A stretch of DNA of 64,000 bases from Gentiana macrophylla. Lineage: Eukaryota; Streptophyta; Magnoliopsida; Gentianales; Gentianaceae. Position numbers and translations under genes: made by a program. The notes under the pieces were generated by a model. The model did no database searches. It was not told the origin of the DNA and was given only the letters and a program-made list of their open reading frames with translations. Numbering within the stretch: the first letter of the stretch is position 1; every line of letters starts with the position of its first letter. The stretch lies in NCBI GenBank assembly GCA_026214975.1, contig CM047813.1, forward strand, positions 31,212,589 to 31,276,588, in the 5' to 3' direction. Positions 48,100 through 60,000 of this stretch are shown here, piece after piece.

Positions 48100-50430
48100 A
48101 CGTGTATTTTAGCCCGGCTGAGTGAGGAAATTTGCTCTTGTTTTAGTCCGGCCTCATGATTATATATCCCGGAATGAATGTCAATTTGTCCGTCTTACTG
48201 AGTATTTTGACAGGTTATACTTGTTAGAATTAAAAATACGAGTATAAAAAAAAAATTATTTTTACCCGAAGATATATTTGAATTAAAAAAGTGGTCGATT
48301 GTAGTACGGCAATGGGTACGGATTATTACAGGTTTAATTAATAAATTTTGTAATGAACTTGGTGCCGTTTGTTCTTTTGGGGTTACATTTTGTCTGGCGA
48401 TATGATCTTAGGGTTTTTTTTGGGGGGTTTAAGATTTCTGTTGCTCGTGCAGCATCTCGATCAGAATCATTTTTGTGTCTTTGGTAGATCAGTTTGGGAG
48501 TTCTTTGGGATTATGGGGTTGTGGATTCGAACTGTTATCTTTAATTTCTTGCTTAACTAACTACGTGCTAGTTAATGATCTTAATAAAATTGGGAAACTT
48601 AAAAACTATGTTCGAAAAGTAAAAAATTTGATGAAATATGTCTCGACGCACGCGCGCAAATGCGTTACTCACGCGTCGCCGCAATGCGTCGTCATTCGAT
48701 GGTACATGCGATGTCTGCCGTATGTCGCGACGCGCGTCGCTTCATCGTCATCGTCAAGTAGAGATAGTTTTAAACGTTTATTTTTAGAAAGATATTTTTT
48801 CAATACACAAGCTTTTCAGGCATATTTTTTCAAGCTTCCCAATAAAATTCTATCGATGTTGAGAAAAATAAAAAAAAAAACAAAAAAAAAAACAGTTTTT
48901 CATTACTCATAATTTATCCTACTCATTATCCATGCAAGTAGCAACTTTAAAACTCATACCCTCCTTGTACACATATCCCGATATGTACGTGGATATTTCA
49001 CTTCAGTCACAATTGAATTTCATATAATAAATAAGAAGGATTGAATTGGCCACACAAAAATATTTCGTACGCCAAATCTTATTATCATTTTTCACTACAA
49101 GACACCATAAAACTACTTTTATCACAGTGTTAAAATTTTGTGTAGCAAAAATGTCATTATGATTGATGTTTGTTATACAAATTAATGTTACTGATTCAAT
49201 ATTGCTCATCATCATGACCGTGATTAACGTACGTTCATGTAATTTATGAAACGTCCATACAAAGGGACGTTTTTCTCTTTAAAAAAACCATATAAAAATA
49301 AGGTGTCATGTAGTAATTAATTTATATGTTGTTTTAAAATTTGGCGCACTCGAAACATTTTTATGATGTCAATAAAACCTCATTAAAGAAAACCAATTCG
49401 TAAATTAGAACAATTGATATATATATATATATATATATATATAGGCAACTGCATGCAAATCTTAAAATACTATACGTAAAGCAATTGTATGACCAAAGGG
49501 TAGAAAAATGCCAATTCAATACATAAAGTTTCTCCCCTTAAATCAAAATACATAAGGTTTCTGCTAATCAACATTAATTTATGCTAGAGTTCCTTATTTA
49601 TTTTGTCCATATTTTATTCAAAAAGTTGAATACATGGTGAATTGATTTGTTCAAACATTTACACTTGAGAGAGTGCAAATGTTCAAATCCACAATGTATG
49701 TGGCTGAATCAAAGATCAAGCGGTGAAATGCGGATAAGATGAAATTATAACACTTGTTAGATCATCATGATATAACACAATACAAGTCCATAATGACTTT
49801 GGATCAACACAAATAGGTTACATGATTCAATGTATTGATGGTTGATCAGATTCTGTAACACTTGCAAGTTCTAGTGAATTTCTTAGAGATGTAAATGCTT
49901 GAATGAGTTGTGGATGTCATGCAATGATAACTCATCGATTTTAAACCTCTCATTCTCATACATTTTACGTATTTGAGTAATGGCATGAGGATGGGAGGTT
50001 TAAAATCATCTCTAAAAATATAGAAAAACTTTTCTACCATTAGATTTATAGCCACCAGGACTCATCAAAACTTTAAGGAAAAAGTTCAAAATCATGCACC
50101 GGTTCATGCTTTGAAAAAAAGAAAAGAAAAAAAAACTGTGAATTTCTTCTTCTTTCCTTTTTTTAAGGCGTGAGTAGGAAAAAAGTGTTGGTTTGTGTTG
50201 TGAAAAAAAGAAATTATAGAGAAAATGTTTATTTCAATAAGATAGAGAAAAAGCAAAAAAACAAAAAATGAATATTTGAGATCTTTACTTTCAATAAGAT
50301 AGATGTCAATTCCAACAACGGTTAGGGAAGCACAGAGGCAAAACAAGCCGCCGTTATTAATTCGATATATATAAAATAAAATAAAAAAAATATCAACCAG
50401 TCTCTCTATTAACTGAAAGACACAATAAAA
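48100..50430. other. Intergenic region between PH-like gene and UPL3
   Basis: No convincing gene. It contains a CpG-rich patch (48640-48765), a TA microsatellite (about 49419-49442) and two hairpins (49644-49689, 49937-50007). Small open frames at 48369-48560 and 48475-48912 have no recognisable content. Confidence 0.65.
49644..50007. repeat. Two foldback sequences
   Basis: 49644-49666 pairs with 49672-49689 around a 5-base loop (GATTTGTTCAAACATTTACACTT and its near inverse). 49937-49958 pairs with 49986-50007 (GATTTTAAACCTCTCATTCTCA and its near inverse). Confidence 0.75.
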
Positions 50431-51006
50431 GAATCAATTTCATTTATTTACAGGTAATATTCTCCCATATTCGGTGTGTGGGGTCGCAAAAATTTCAATG
50501 CTCCAGCAAGCCCTTCCCATATAACAAGGTGCTGGCTGCTATCTGTGCCAACCTGCAAATTCAGCATTTTTTTTCACAAGTAGTCAGAAAAATCAATACC
50601 CTCGAAATGGCAAATAGCAAGAATGAAAGGGAGTAGTGGGTGGTCCTTTTCATGATTTTGAATATACAAATAAACTCGCGAAGGTAGATTTGTGCAAACT
50701 TCCAACCGTAAGATGTGTTTTTTGAAAGGAAAGAAAAAAAGAAAAAAAATTCCATTGCGCTCGAGAGGTATGAAGAAATCCAACCTACTTAATTTATTCT
50801 ATATTTTTTTTCCAAGGAATCTAAAAGCTACAAAATTCAGTTTATACGGACCTGGTTATCTGCATTGAGGATGTTTAGCCCAGACAGCTTTGCCTGTTCT
50901 CTTGTATAGTGAGTTTTCTGAGTTGGCATTGCTGGATTTGCATCGCACTGAAGCATGGCTTTCATTGAAATATTGCTCAGCTCCAACCAGCTACGTTAAT
51001 TCAGAC
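50431..51006 (-). other. UPL3 3' UTR, possibly with an intron
   Basis: DNA directly after the UPL3 stop. The pair AACCAG|GTCCGT (donor near 50852) and TTTGCAG|GTTGG (acceptor near 50553) could define a 3' UTR intron. The polyadenylation site is not identified. Confidence 0.4.
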
Positions 51007-54000
51007 TCAAGATAAATCAAAAGACCCTTGCCCTTCTTGGATTGCATACAGCAGTTTCTTGTACATAATTTCCTGCTCAATAAATAAATAAATTCATACC
51101 CCAAAACAAATGAGAAAATCAAATAAATTTTAGAAAACCAAAAATGGTGGGAACAAATTGAGTATATTTCTCTTTGATCGTATTCTAAAGTTGAGGCATA
51201 ATTGGACAAACCAGTCACCAAGAGTACCATGCCAAAGGATATAAATCTCGTACCTTTGTGGAGTAGGGAGGCAGCTTCAAGTAATTGGCACATGTCATCA
51301 CACTAGGCAAGTCATCATCTGCCGATTCTGTTGACCCAGCCCCACCATTGCTTGTGTTGTTCGTGCTTGATGAATGCTGCTTCAAAAGCAAAAATATGTA
51401 TAAGAGATCAAATGTGTGGGAATAAAACAATAATCAAACTTCCTCCAACTCTAGTATATTACCTTACTAACAATAGTCAACTTAGGATTCAACACTGCCA
51501 GACCACCGGGAGGAAGTCGAGGTGCCCCAGTCACAAATTGACAGAATGCTCTTTGCTGATCAGGGGTGAAATCTCCCATTATCTCAAGCAACTAACAGAC
51601 AAATAAGAGAGCACAAGTATTAATGAAAAGCGTTCAAATTCTCAGGAAAAAGAGCTAGAGGTGGTTAGAGCACTTGCACTAGACTGAATCTTTAAATAAC
51701 AGTAATCTGAATTTTACATATTCAAACCCTTTAGATCCATCCAAAATGCAAGTACAGCAGAATCTCTAAAATGCAAAGTCTGTAAAAGTTGCGCTACATG
51801 TAGCGCATCACACACAGATTTTGATGCATTTCCACTGTGAATAAATCTTCTGTAAAGTGGAGAAGAGTGGTGGTTTGTGTAGAGGAGTTGATGCAAGTGC
51901 TCTTAGGTCCTAATTGATTGATTTTTTTAATTCTTCAATTTCCTCGGCGTGATCTCTTTTCTTAAATATTCCATGTCTTTGTTATTATTACCAGGTTGTT
52001 CAAGTCAAAGCAAACGTACATGGATAATAGCTGGACTTTTGGCAGTGTAGCCATGATCAAACTTGATGTGATCCACGAGTGAATCAGCCTGTAACAAGCA
52101 CAAGAGAAGCAACATACAAGTAAGCAACACAAGCAAACCTAAAAGAAAAAATTGATGTTTCATTGTAATTTTTTGTGGTAAATATTTCGATCATAAATCA
52201 GAAGGATAAGAACAAATGAAAGGGCCAAGGACGTACCTTCCACAGCTCCCTGCGACCGCAAAGTAGGTAATCCAACTCATTTGCAGAGAAAATTTGTAGA
52301 CTTGACACGTCAAAAACCTAAGAGAATCCAAGATAGGAATTATCAAGTTAACAATACAAGACAACTACTAAGACCAGTCCCTGGGAAAAGAAACTAAAAA
52401 ATTCCAGAGGTTTATCTATATGCCTCCTGTGAAATAACATTTGCAAATTACACATCCAGGAAGACAATGGCCACATTTCACTACACGGAATGACTGTTAG
52501 AGAGAGAAAAAAAAAACCAAGTAAAATAACCTGGTTAAAGCCAGATCTAAATGCTTCCATTTGCCGCTTGATCCCGGTCCTGACAGTAGCATCAACCAAC
52601 AGGGACACATACTCTTCCAAGTTGTGAATATCCACCTGAATGGACAAATACAAGTAGGAAACATTAAAAAATAATAACTCACATCATGACCCTAGTGATA
52701 CGCGGAGAAAAAAAACAATAAAACTTACATTCTCAATACTTGATTTCAAAATATAATCAGGATATCCTGGAAGAGTGAATTCCAAACAAAGATCCTCAAT
52801 TTGGACCCCACTTAAAGCGTAAATCACCAACTCTATCTTGATTATGACCTCCCATGGACTCCAAATACTGTTTCCGGCTAACAAAAGCCTGTAATTCTAG
52901 CATTGTTCTCCGAATTCAGCGTCAAAAGAAAGAATATCATGCAAATCGAGTTCCTGCAATCACATCCCATTCAAGACCTTAGAAAGCTTACAGAAGGAAT
53001 CAATCAAATTAATTTTATAACAAAATTAAAGAACTGGAATACACATCTGCATAGGCAATAACAAGAAAAATTACCCAACGATGAAAAAAACTTTACCTGA
53101 CCAAGTACAAGTTTATAAAAGGCAGTGGACAAGGGCAGGTCCATGAGCCGTCCATCTTGAAGTGCTTTAGCCATCACGCGCCCAAGCAACCGGAAATATT
53201 CTAGAACTTTATAAAACTGACTACCTTCGGAGGTATCAGCATTTGATGGCCACGGGCGTGGGAACAATCCAAGCGGCGATTGTATATGATCTCTAACATC
53301 TCTGAGAGATTCCACACCACTTATGTTATTGGCTTTTCCAACCATTCCGTCATTTACATCAACTTCCATTGATACTTTGTCTTCTGACGAAGCATTTGAC
53401 CTCCATAATCCCAGTTTAGCTTTTTGTAAGTCATGACTCAGGAGGGTATAGAACTCTAGGGTTGGTCCTAAGCCAGTGCCAACTTCACCAAAATATTCAA
53501 CCTCAATGACAGCTTTTTGGCTCGAGTACATTTCCATAACTTTCACAGCAGAATCTAGAATTTGACTCCTGGAAACACGGACCTTTTGTCGTTGTAGTCT
53601 CCCAACCCTTACCTCCTCTCGTTTGTAGAACCAGTGCCATCAGCACTTTGTTGTTGCTGAAGCCGGTAGAGTGCTCGAGACAAACCAAAAGCAGTCGAGT
53701 AGAAGTACTGACGCCGCGCTTCAAAAGGGAACAAAAAGGGACATGACTTGGTCAACTGGGAGCACCACGAAGGCAGTGACCCACTGCAGAGTGCAAGGGC
53801 ATCCTGAATCTGCCGAACTAGCTTAGGTGTGAGCTTCACATTGGCAAATTCCTCAGGGGGAATTTTAGCACCAGTCGCACTCAGCAAATCAAGGCTTGTA
53901 AGCTTTCCTTCTGAAAAATCATCAATCAAGGCCTCAACTCGTAACTGCTGCATAAGCTGATTCAACCCCTCCAAGACACTTAACAACGCCAAAATATTGT

Positions 54001-57000
54001 AGGTAGGGTTACTCTTTTCCAGATCACACGGAAGTTCCCCCTGTAAAATACTATCTAGGAGGGATACTTGATGCAATGATAAATCAGCACTAGAACTCGT
54101 TGAGGAACTAACTTTCGTAGACTTGGAAGGATTGGCTGAGGTAATAGTCCCAGGTGAAGCAGTTTCTGTTTGGTTGTCTGCCCTTTGGTAGGTAATTGTG
54201 TAAATATCACTCCAAAGCCTATTTCCATCACCGGAGGTTAAGTCGGTGCTAGTGTATCTCTCATCGTCATCTTCCTCTAGGACAAGCTGACGCTGGATTG
54301 CTTGATATATAGTCAAATGTCGATTAAGTTGCTTGCCACCAGCAGAAAACAACAATCTCGGAGGCTCTCTATAACCAAAAAGAAGACGGCCTTGCCGGTC
54401 TGTACCACCTGTCACGCATCTACCATTACCGGCTGGAAGCCCAGCCATGGCAGCAGCAGCAAATGACATTGCACCCCTTGAACCAAAGGAGCTACCACTC
54501 CTTACCTCTGCAGAGTCAGATCCACCCACTACAGGGACTCTACTGCTAGAACCACCTGAGGGATTAAGGCTATCATTTGGATTTGGACCTCCAGCAGAAT
54601 CCTCTGTATTTTCACCCAACTTAACATCATGCACCTTCTCCAACATGCGAACCGGGAGGGACTCATCCCTCAGTAGCTGAAAAAGTTAACATACCAGTCA
54701 AAAAAAGTCTAGCCTTAGTAGTCCGTTGTTAGCCTGAATCTAAGTTTGACATAAATAATTCACCAATTTCCCTCAACAACAAAAAAAAATTCACCAATCA
54801 AAGTAAAGTTCATGCACATAGTTCATCTACAATGCCTGCAGCAATTATGTAGCCCATTTACACCTTTGCCTGAAAACATTCAGTTCAAATCTCAGACAAA
54901 TCTAATTTCAACAAACTAAAACACTCGCAAAAAGTCCTCACATGATTAGAGCGCAAACACCATAGCAGTCTCCTAAATTTTGTACAGCTGTCGCATACCC
55001 AAGGTAAATGCATTACCCAACCTTTTTATAAAAAACTAGAAGGAATTGACCAGTTGATATCCAACGGATTATCAGCAGACTTCGGAAAATAGTGAAAGCA
55101 AAATGATGAGAGAACTAAAATCTCATGCAAAATAAAAAGAGTTCACTGACATACATCATCATGATCATCTTCATCGTCATCTGATATATCAGCATCCTCA
55201 ATCACCAATGCATCATCAATTTCAATATTGGGCATATCCAACTCATCATCCTGCAGAGCAAACGAAATTAGGTATGCAGGTATATATTAAACCATGATGC
55301 CAAGGTGCAATACGCATGGCTAGATGCAATGAACAGCCCACACACATAGGTCAAACCAAAGCAGTTGAGTAAAGATGTCTGAGCAAAAAGACATTAAAAA
55401 TCATTTGAGCAATTAAACCATGTAAAAAAAAGTTTCTCCTCCTTGGACTTGTATCTATCTAGCCAATATCCGACTAAGCAAATGCCAACATCTAATGGTA
55501 CAAGCATCAACCCATATGGCACCCAACAGCAGTTCCGGGTCAAGAAAACCACCCTGTCAAGGTGGTGGTCATGGATTCGAGTACCCTCAGTCCGGTTATT
55601 CAAGCCAAGCATACATTATTAAAATGTACAGTCATGGTTGAGATTACACTTCAATTAAGTTCAATCGTTGCTGGTTTATGGAGTAAAACAATGTTGAATT
55701 AGGTTTATTTATCCTTGGTTTACTTGTCTGGTCTAGCTCCGACCAGCTAATAACGTCAACTAACAAGAAAATGGTGAAGTGATCACCAACATACAAATAG
55801 AGAGGAGACACATGTAGAACAAAATGCAAAGATCACAAATTAAAATTAGCATATAACAAAATATTCAAAAATGCTTGCGAAGGGACAAGATATCTGCTGC
55901 TTCAATTTGCATACCTCAGAACTTGTATCCCCAATCACAGGCTTCATTTGGGCATCTTTGCCAAGAGCAGCTGTTCGGCGTGTTGCATTTCTAGTTTGAG
56001 GCCCCCTTCTTTCGTTGGAAGTAGACTTCAAAACAGCTTTTCCCTTCTCCTTAGATGAGCTGGCACCCTTTCCTTGAGCCTGTTCTTTGTGTGGCACCTC
56101 ACCAGTATTGATGGATGTTCTTGCTCTGGTAGAATGCCGATGAGTAGCTGTAGCAGGAGTAGAATTAGACGGGGAAGAAGCACCAGCTCCTGCAAGAGTG
56201 GTGCCAGATCCGGAATTCCCTACTGTTGCTGAAGGATTTTGGCTAGTTTCATTTCGCTGAATCCGCGGCCACAGAAAGTCTTCTACAGCAGCTAAACTTG
56301 CTAATGGATCAATCAACACCACATTAGACGAGTAGTCACGTAGTGATTTCTCTCCATGTGCTCTACAAAGACGCAACTTGAAGGGCTGTGAAAGAGCACT
56401 TAAGCCAGAAGAAGAAGCGCGAATTTCCACTGGATGCCCTAGCAGTATGGCTCAGAACAACAGGGAAGCGTTCTAGTGAGGATAGCGCATTTTGAAGCTT
56501 TTCAATCAAAACATTCATAGGCAATGCTCTACTTTCATGAACATCTGGCGGTAGGGAAACTGCAAGAAAATATTTGTATCTTCTGATAGCATGTTTTCGA
56601 AGCAGAGGCAAATCCGCTTTTGAAATCCTATCCTTGGAGAAGTGTCCACAGGAAAAGTAGTTCAACAGAGCTGGAACAACTCCACTACCAATGAATTCAA
56701 AGGTGGACACGCCACCCCCCTTGCAGAGCTCCTCCATTATCTCTCGAATCACTTCAACCAAACTTTCCTCTCTGCTGACAGAAACATCAGCAAGATGCAA
56801 ACCAGAAGCTTTCACCTTTCCCTTTGATTTACCTTTTTGCTCATTGAGACCAGTTTGCAATTTCATGCAAAGATCCTTCAGGTGTAGAAGATCATCCGTG
56901 ACCCCAACTTCCTTACACTCAGGATTTGAGGGAAAATGCTTATCCTTAAAAGCTTTAGCAGATGCACTTACAGTGTCACGAAGACTGGAACTGGCAGAAG

Positions 57001-60000
57001 GTATTTGTACTGAATTTGGAGGAGAACCAACGCTGGAAACAGGATTTTTAGCATCTTCAGTTGAGCTTGCATCGACATTTGTGTTCAACCCATGTCTACG
57101 ATTACGCCTAGATCGAGATGATGATCCCGGTATTGAATCGTTATCTTTCTCAATGGATGATGGTTGGGGAGCAGCAATTACAGGAGCCCCACACAATATC
57201 AGGGTATCTATAGCATGCACAACTCCCTCTCTGAGAAACATTTTGGAGAAAGTACCAGGAAGCTTCTCCATTAGGATTTCTGAAATCTGGAGGGCAGGCA
57301 CCAACACCTGAGGATCCTTCCATGCTAAAACACCAGCTAAGAAACTAGAGAAAACAAGAATAGATCATCAATATTTGTATCAAATAATCATTATTGACAA
57401 GAAAAACCATACAAAGATAGCACATAAACACACTTGCTAAAGGGCGTTCAAAAAAGAATATTCTATCAAGAGGGCCTAATGTCACATAATCCAAGTTAAG
57501 GGCTTAGAGAAGATCCATACTCTCTAAAAAGAATTAAAATATTCATACTCAGCAGATATTTGATCTGATCCCCCCCCCCCCCCCCTCCCACAAAACAAAC
57601 TCAAAATATAAATTGCAGGGATACATAAAGTACATTTTTTGAAACATTGCCAGAATGAAAAGTCTACAGAAGAGGACTGGAACAAGATGAGACATTAATC
57701 TCTTAGCTTGCAAAAGTGTTCGGAATCGGAACTGTAAAATCTACCAGGAGGTATTAAGGTACACCAATTATCATATCGCCAGCTAGCCGTCGGTCCGTAT
57801 CCAGAAGTAGCATACAAAACACGACAGACTAGTCTAAATATCAATAAAACAAAACAGGAGTATCCGAGCTAAAGGGCTTTAGGTATGAATAAGTGTCAGA
57901 CTTTGCAAGCACCACCCAGGCCAAACTCTAAATTAATCGGGCCAGTTGGTCATGAACACCAGGGTTTTTTTCTTTTGGGGGGAAGGGATTTTTATTCGGG
58001 GCTTTACGTGAAAAGAAATAATAATAACAGCAACAACAATAATACACTGCCCGTACAAACACAATCAACAACAAACGAGCGGATTCAAATCGATAAGTTT
58101 TGAGTTATACCCATTCTACAAAAAAATCATTACAAGAAGTATCTAGCAATCAGAATGCCAAAACTTTCGAAGGGTTCTATCAAAAAAAACCTTGCGAAGG
58201 GGCTTCAACCATCATACAATTATGGATGCACCCTTATCTCTATATATGTCAAAGCATCACTTTCACGAAGGAAAATATAAGGTGCCTTCATGCAAAATCT
58301 AACAGTAGCATACCTGGATATGTTAGTGACGCTCAAGAGAGTTTGAATCATATCCGCTGTGCTAAAATACATAAGCTTCCCAATGACTGACAGGCATTTG
58401 TGACGGACAGGACTGCTTACACTTGAACCATAGATCTGCAAGGTAATACCCAACAACTTATGATGTCAAAAAAAAGTCAAGCAGCAACAGGACAATAAGA
58501 TATTTTGTTACATACTAACCTGAACAAGTACGGGAAGGAGGTCCATTCCAAACTGTTTAAGAAGTTCAGGATGGTCCATAAGCAGTTTCTCTCTGGCTGA
58601 CATCTCCAGCTGGTTCCCATTTATGTCTTCCTGTTTGATAGCACTGCTGCTAAGAGACTTCATAGAGATGGGACCTTTGACGAGAATATTTGCATTGGCC
58701 GCAAGTGATATTGTTCCTTGCGGCAGCACAGGAAGGAGCTCATTTGCCAAGTTCACAATTTCATAGATCTGGTAATTGTGAAAACAGATGACTTCAGCAG
58801 ATTTCATCTAATCTATATCAATTAGAATTTAGTAATAGCAGCAAGTGGTTAAGCACCCAGGGAAACAAACTGATCGTAAATAACTGGCAAAACTGAATGC
58901 CACGACAATAATGACAGCCTCAGAAATGCGTAAAATGTAAATGAACCTTTTCCTAGCTTGTAGCTTTCTACGTGGCCACTTATAAACAAGCCGTTCTGCA
59001 CCTATTAGCCAATATGCTGCAGTAACTATACCCCAAAGTTGATCAGCTTAGAATAACCAATTCGTAAGTTGCTTCCCCAAGTAAATATTTGAAGAATTTA
59101 GGTTGTGATACACATTAACCAAAACCACATGGGTATGTATGCAGGAGAATACAGGCATACCACTAAGAAGAGAAAACACAAGGTAAAAGTGTACTGTAGA
59201 AACAACAAATAATTCACTGTTGCATGAAAATCCTTTTCGCCTACCAACAGAATTATAAAATGTCAAGATAACAAAATAACGAATCTAAGAATTATTGCAC
59301 TAGACAAACTGCAAACACAGCATCAAGAAAACACAGTGAAAGTTATGAAACTAAGTCAACCAGCAAGAAATAGCTCAATAAACAGAGCAGATTCATATGA
59401 AAACGGCAAATAAGAATTCATGTTGTCTCGAGGATGTTCAACAACTCTCAAGCATCAAAAGCACGTTTACCTGCTCAGGTGGCCTACTTAAAGCAGGTGA
59501 AACAGACATGCCAGCAACAAGACCAGAACCTGATAGAATATCTTTCAAAATCCCACTGATTCCGAGGAGCAGCAAGGATTTGGCTCCCATATGAGAGCCA
59601 CTCACACATGTCGTAAGCAGTCGGATCAAGCCCTATATTCTTTATGATGTTAAAAGGCAGCCTCCAAATTCAGGAAAAAGTTTCTTTTTACAATCTATGG
59701 TTTTGAATATACCGTGTATGTAGAAGTGCTAAGTGAAGTTTGGCACCCCCCAGAATTACTAGTGGAAATGAGAGTCGCAGCCTGTGTAACTAGTCCATGA
59801 TTACAGAGTTCATCCAGTTTGTCAGGTGTTGAGGCAAAGGCTTCAGCAATCCGAGTCAAGCATATCGAAGCGTGCTCTAACACCTGTCAACATTCAGAAA
59901 TGAACCAACACATAAGCGAAGAATTCAGGAGATGAAAGAACTTCACTAAATGTCGACCATTCCTAATCGTCTTACAACAAGATCACTTTACTACCTTTGA

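Noticed and set aside
48369..48912. Two overlapping plus-strand frames of 63 and 145 residues
   Set aside because: No domain, no splice or promoter context, and the longer one runs through the CpG-rich patch and poly-A.
53503..53724. Possible intron in UPL3 exon 10 starting GAGGAG|GTAAGG near 53613
   Set aside because: The sequence after the apparent donor encodes conserved UPL3 residues ([15 protein letters not shown]) in another frame, so a one-base deletion explains it better than an intron.
54447..57311. Plus-strand open frames of up to 206 residues across UPL3 exons
   Set aside because: They are antisense to conserved UPL3 coding exons and have no recognisable content of their own.
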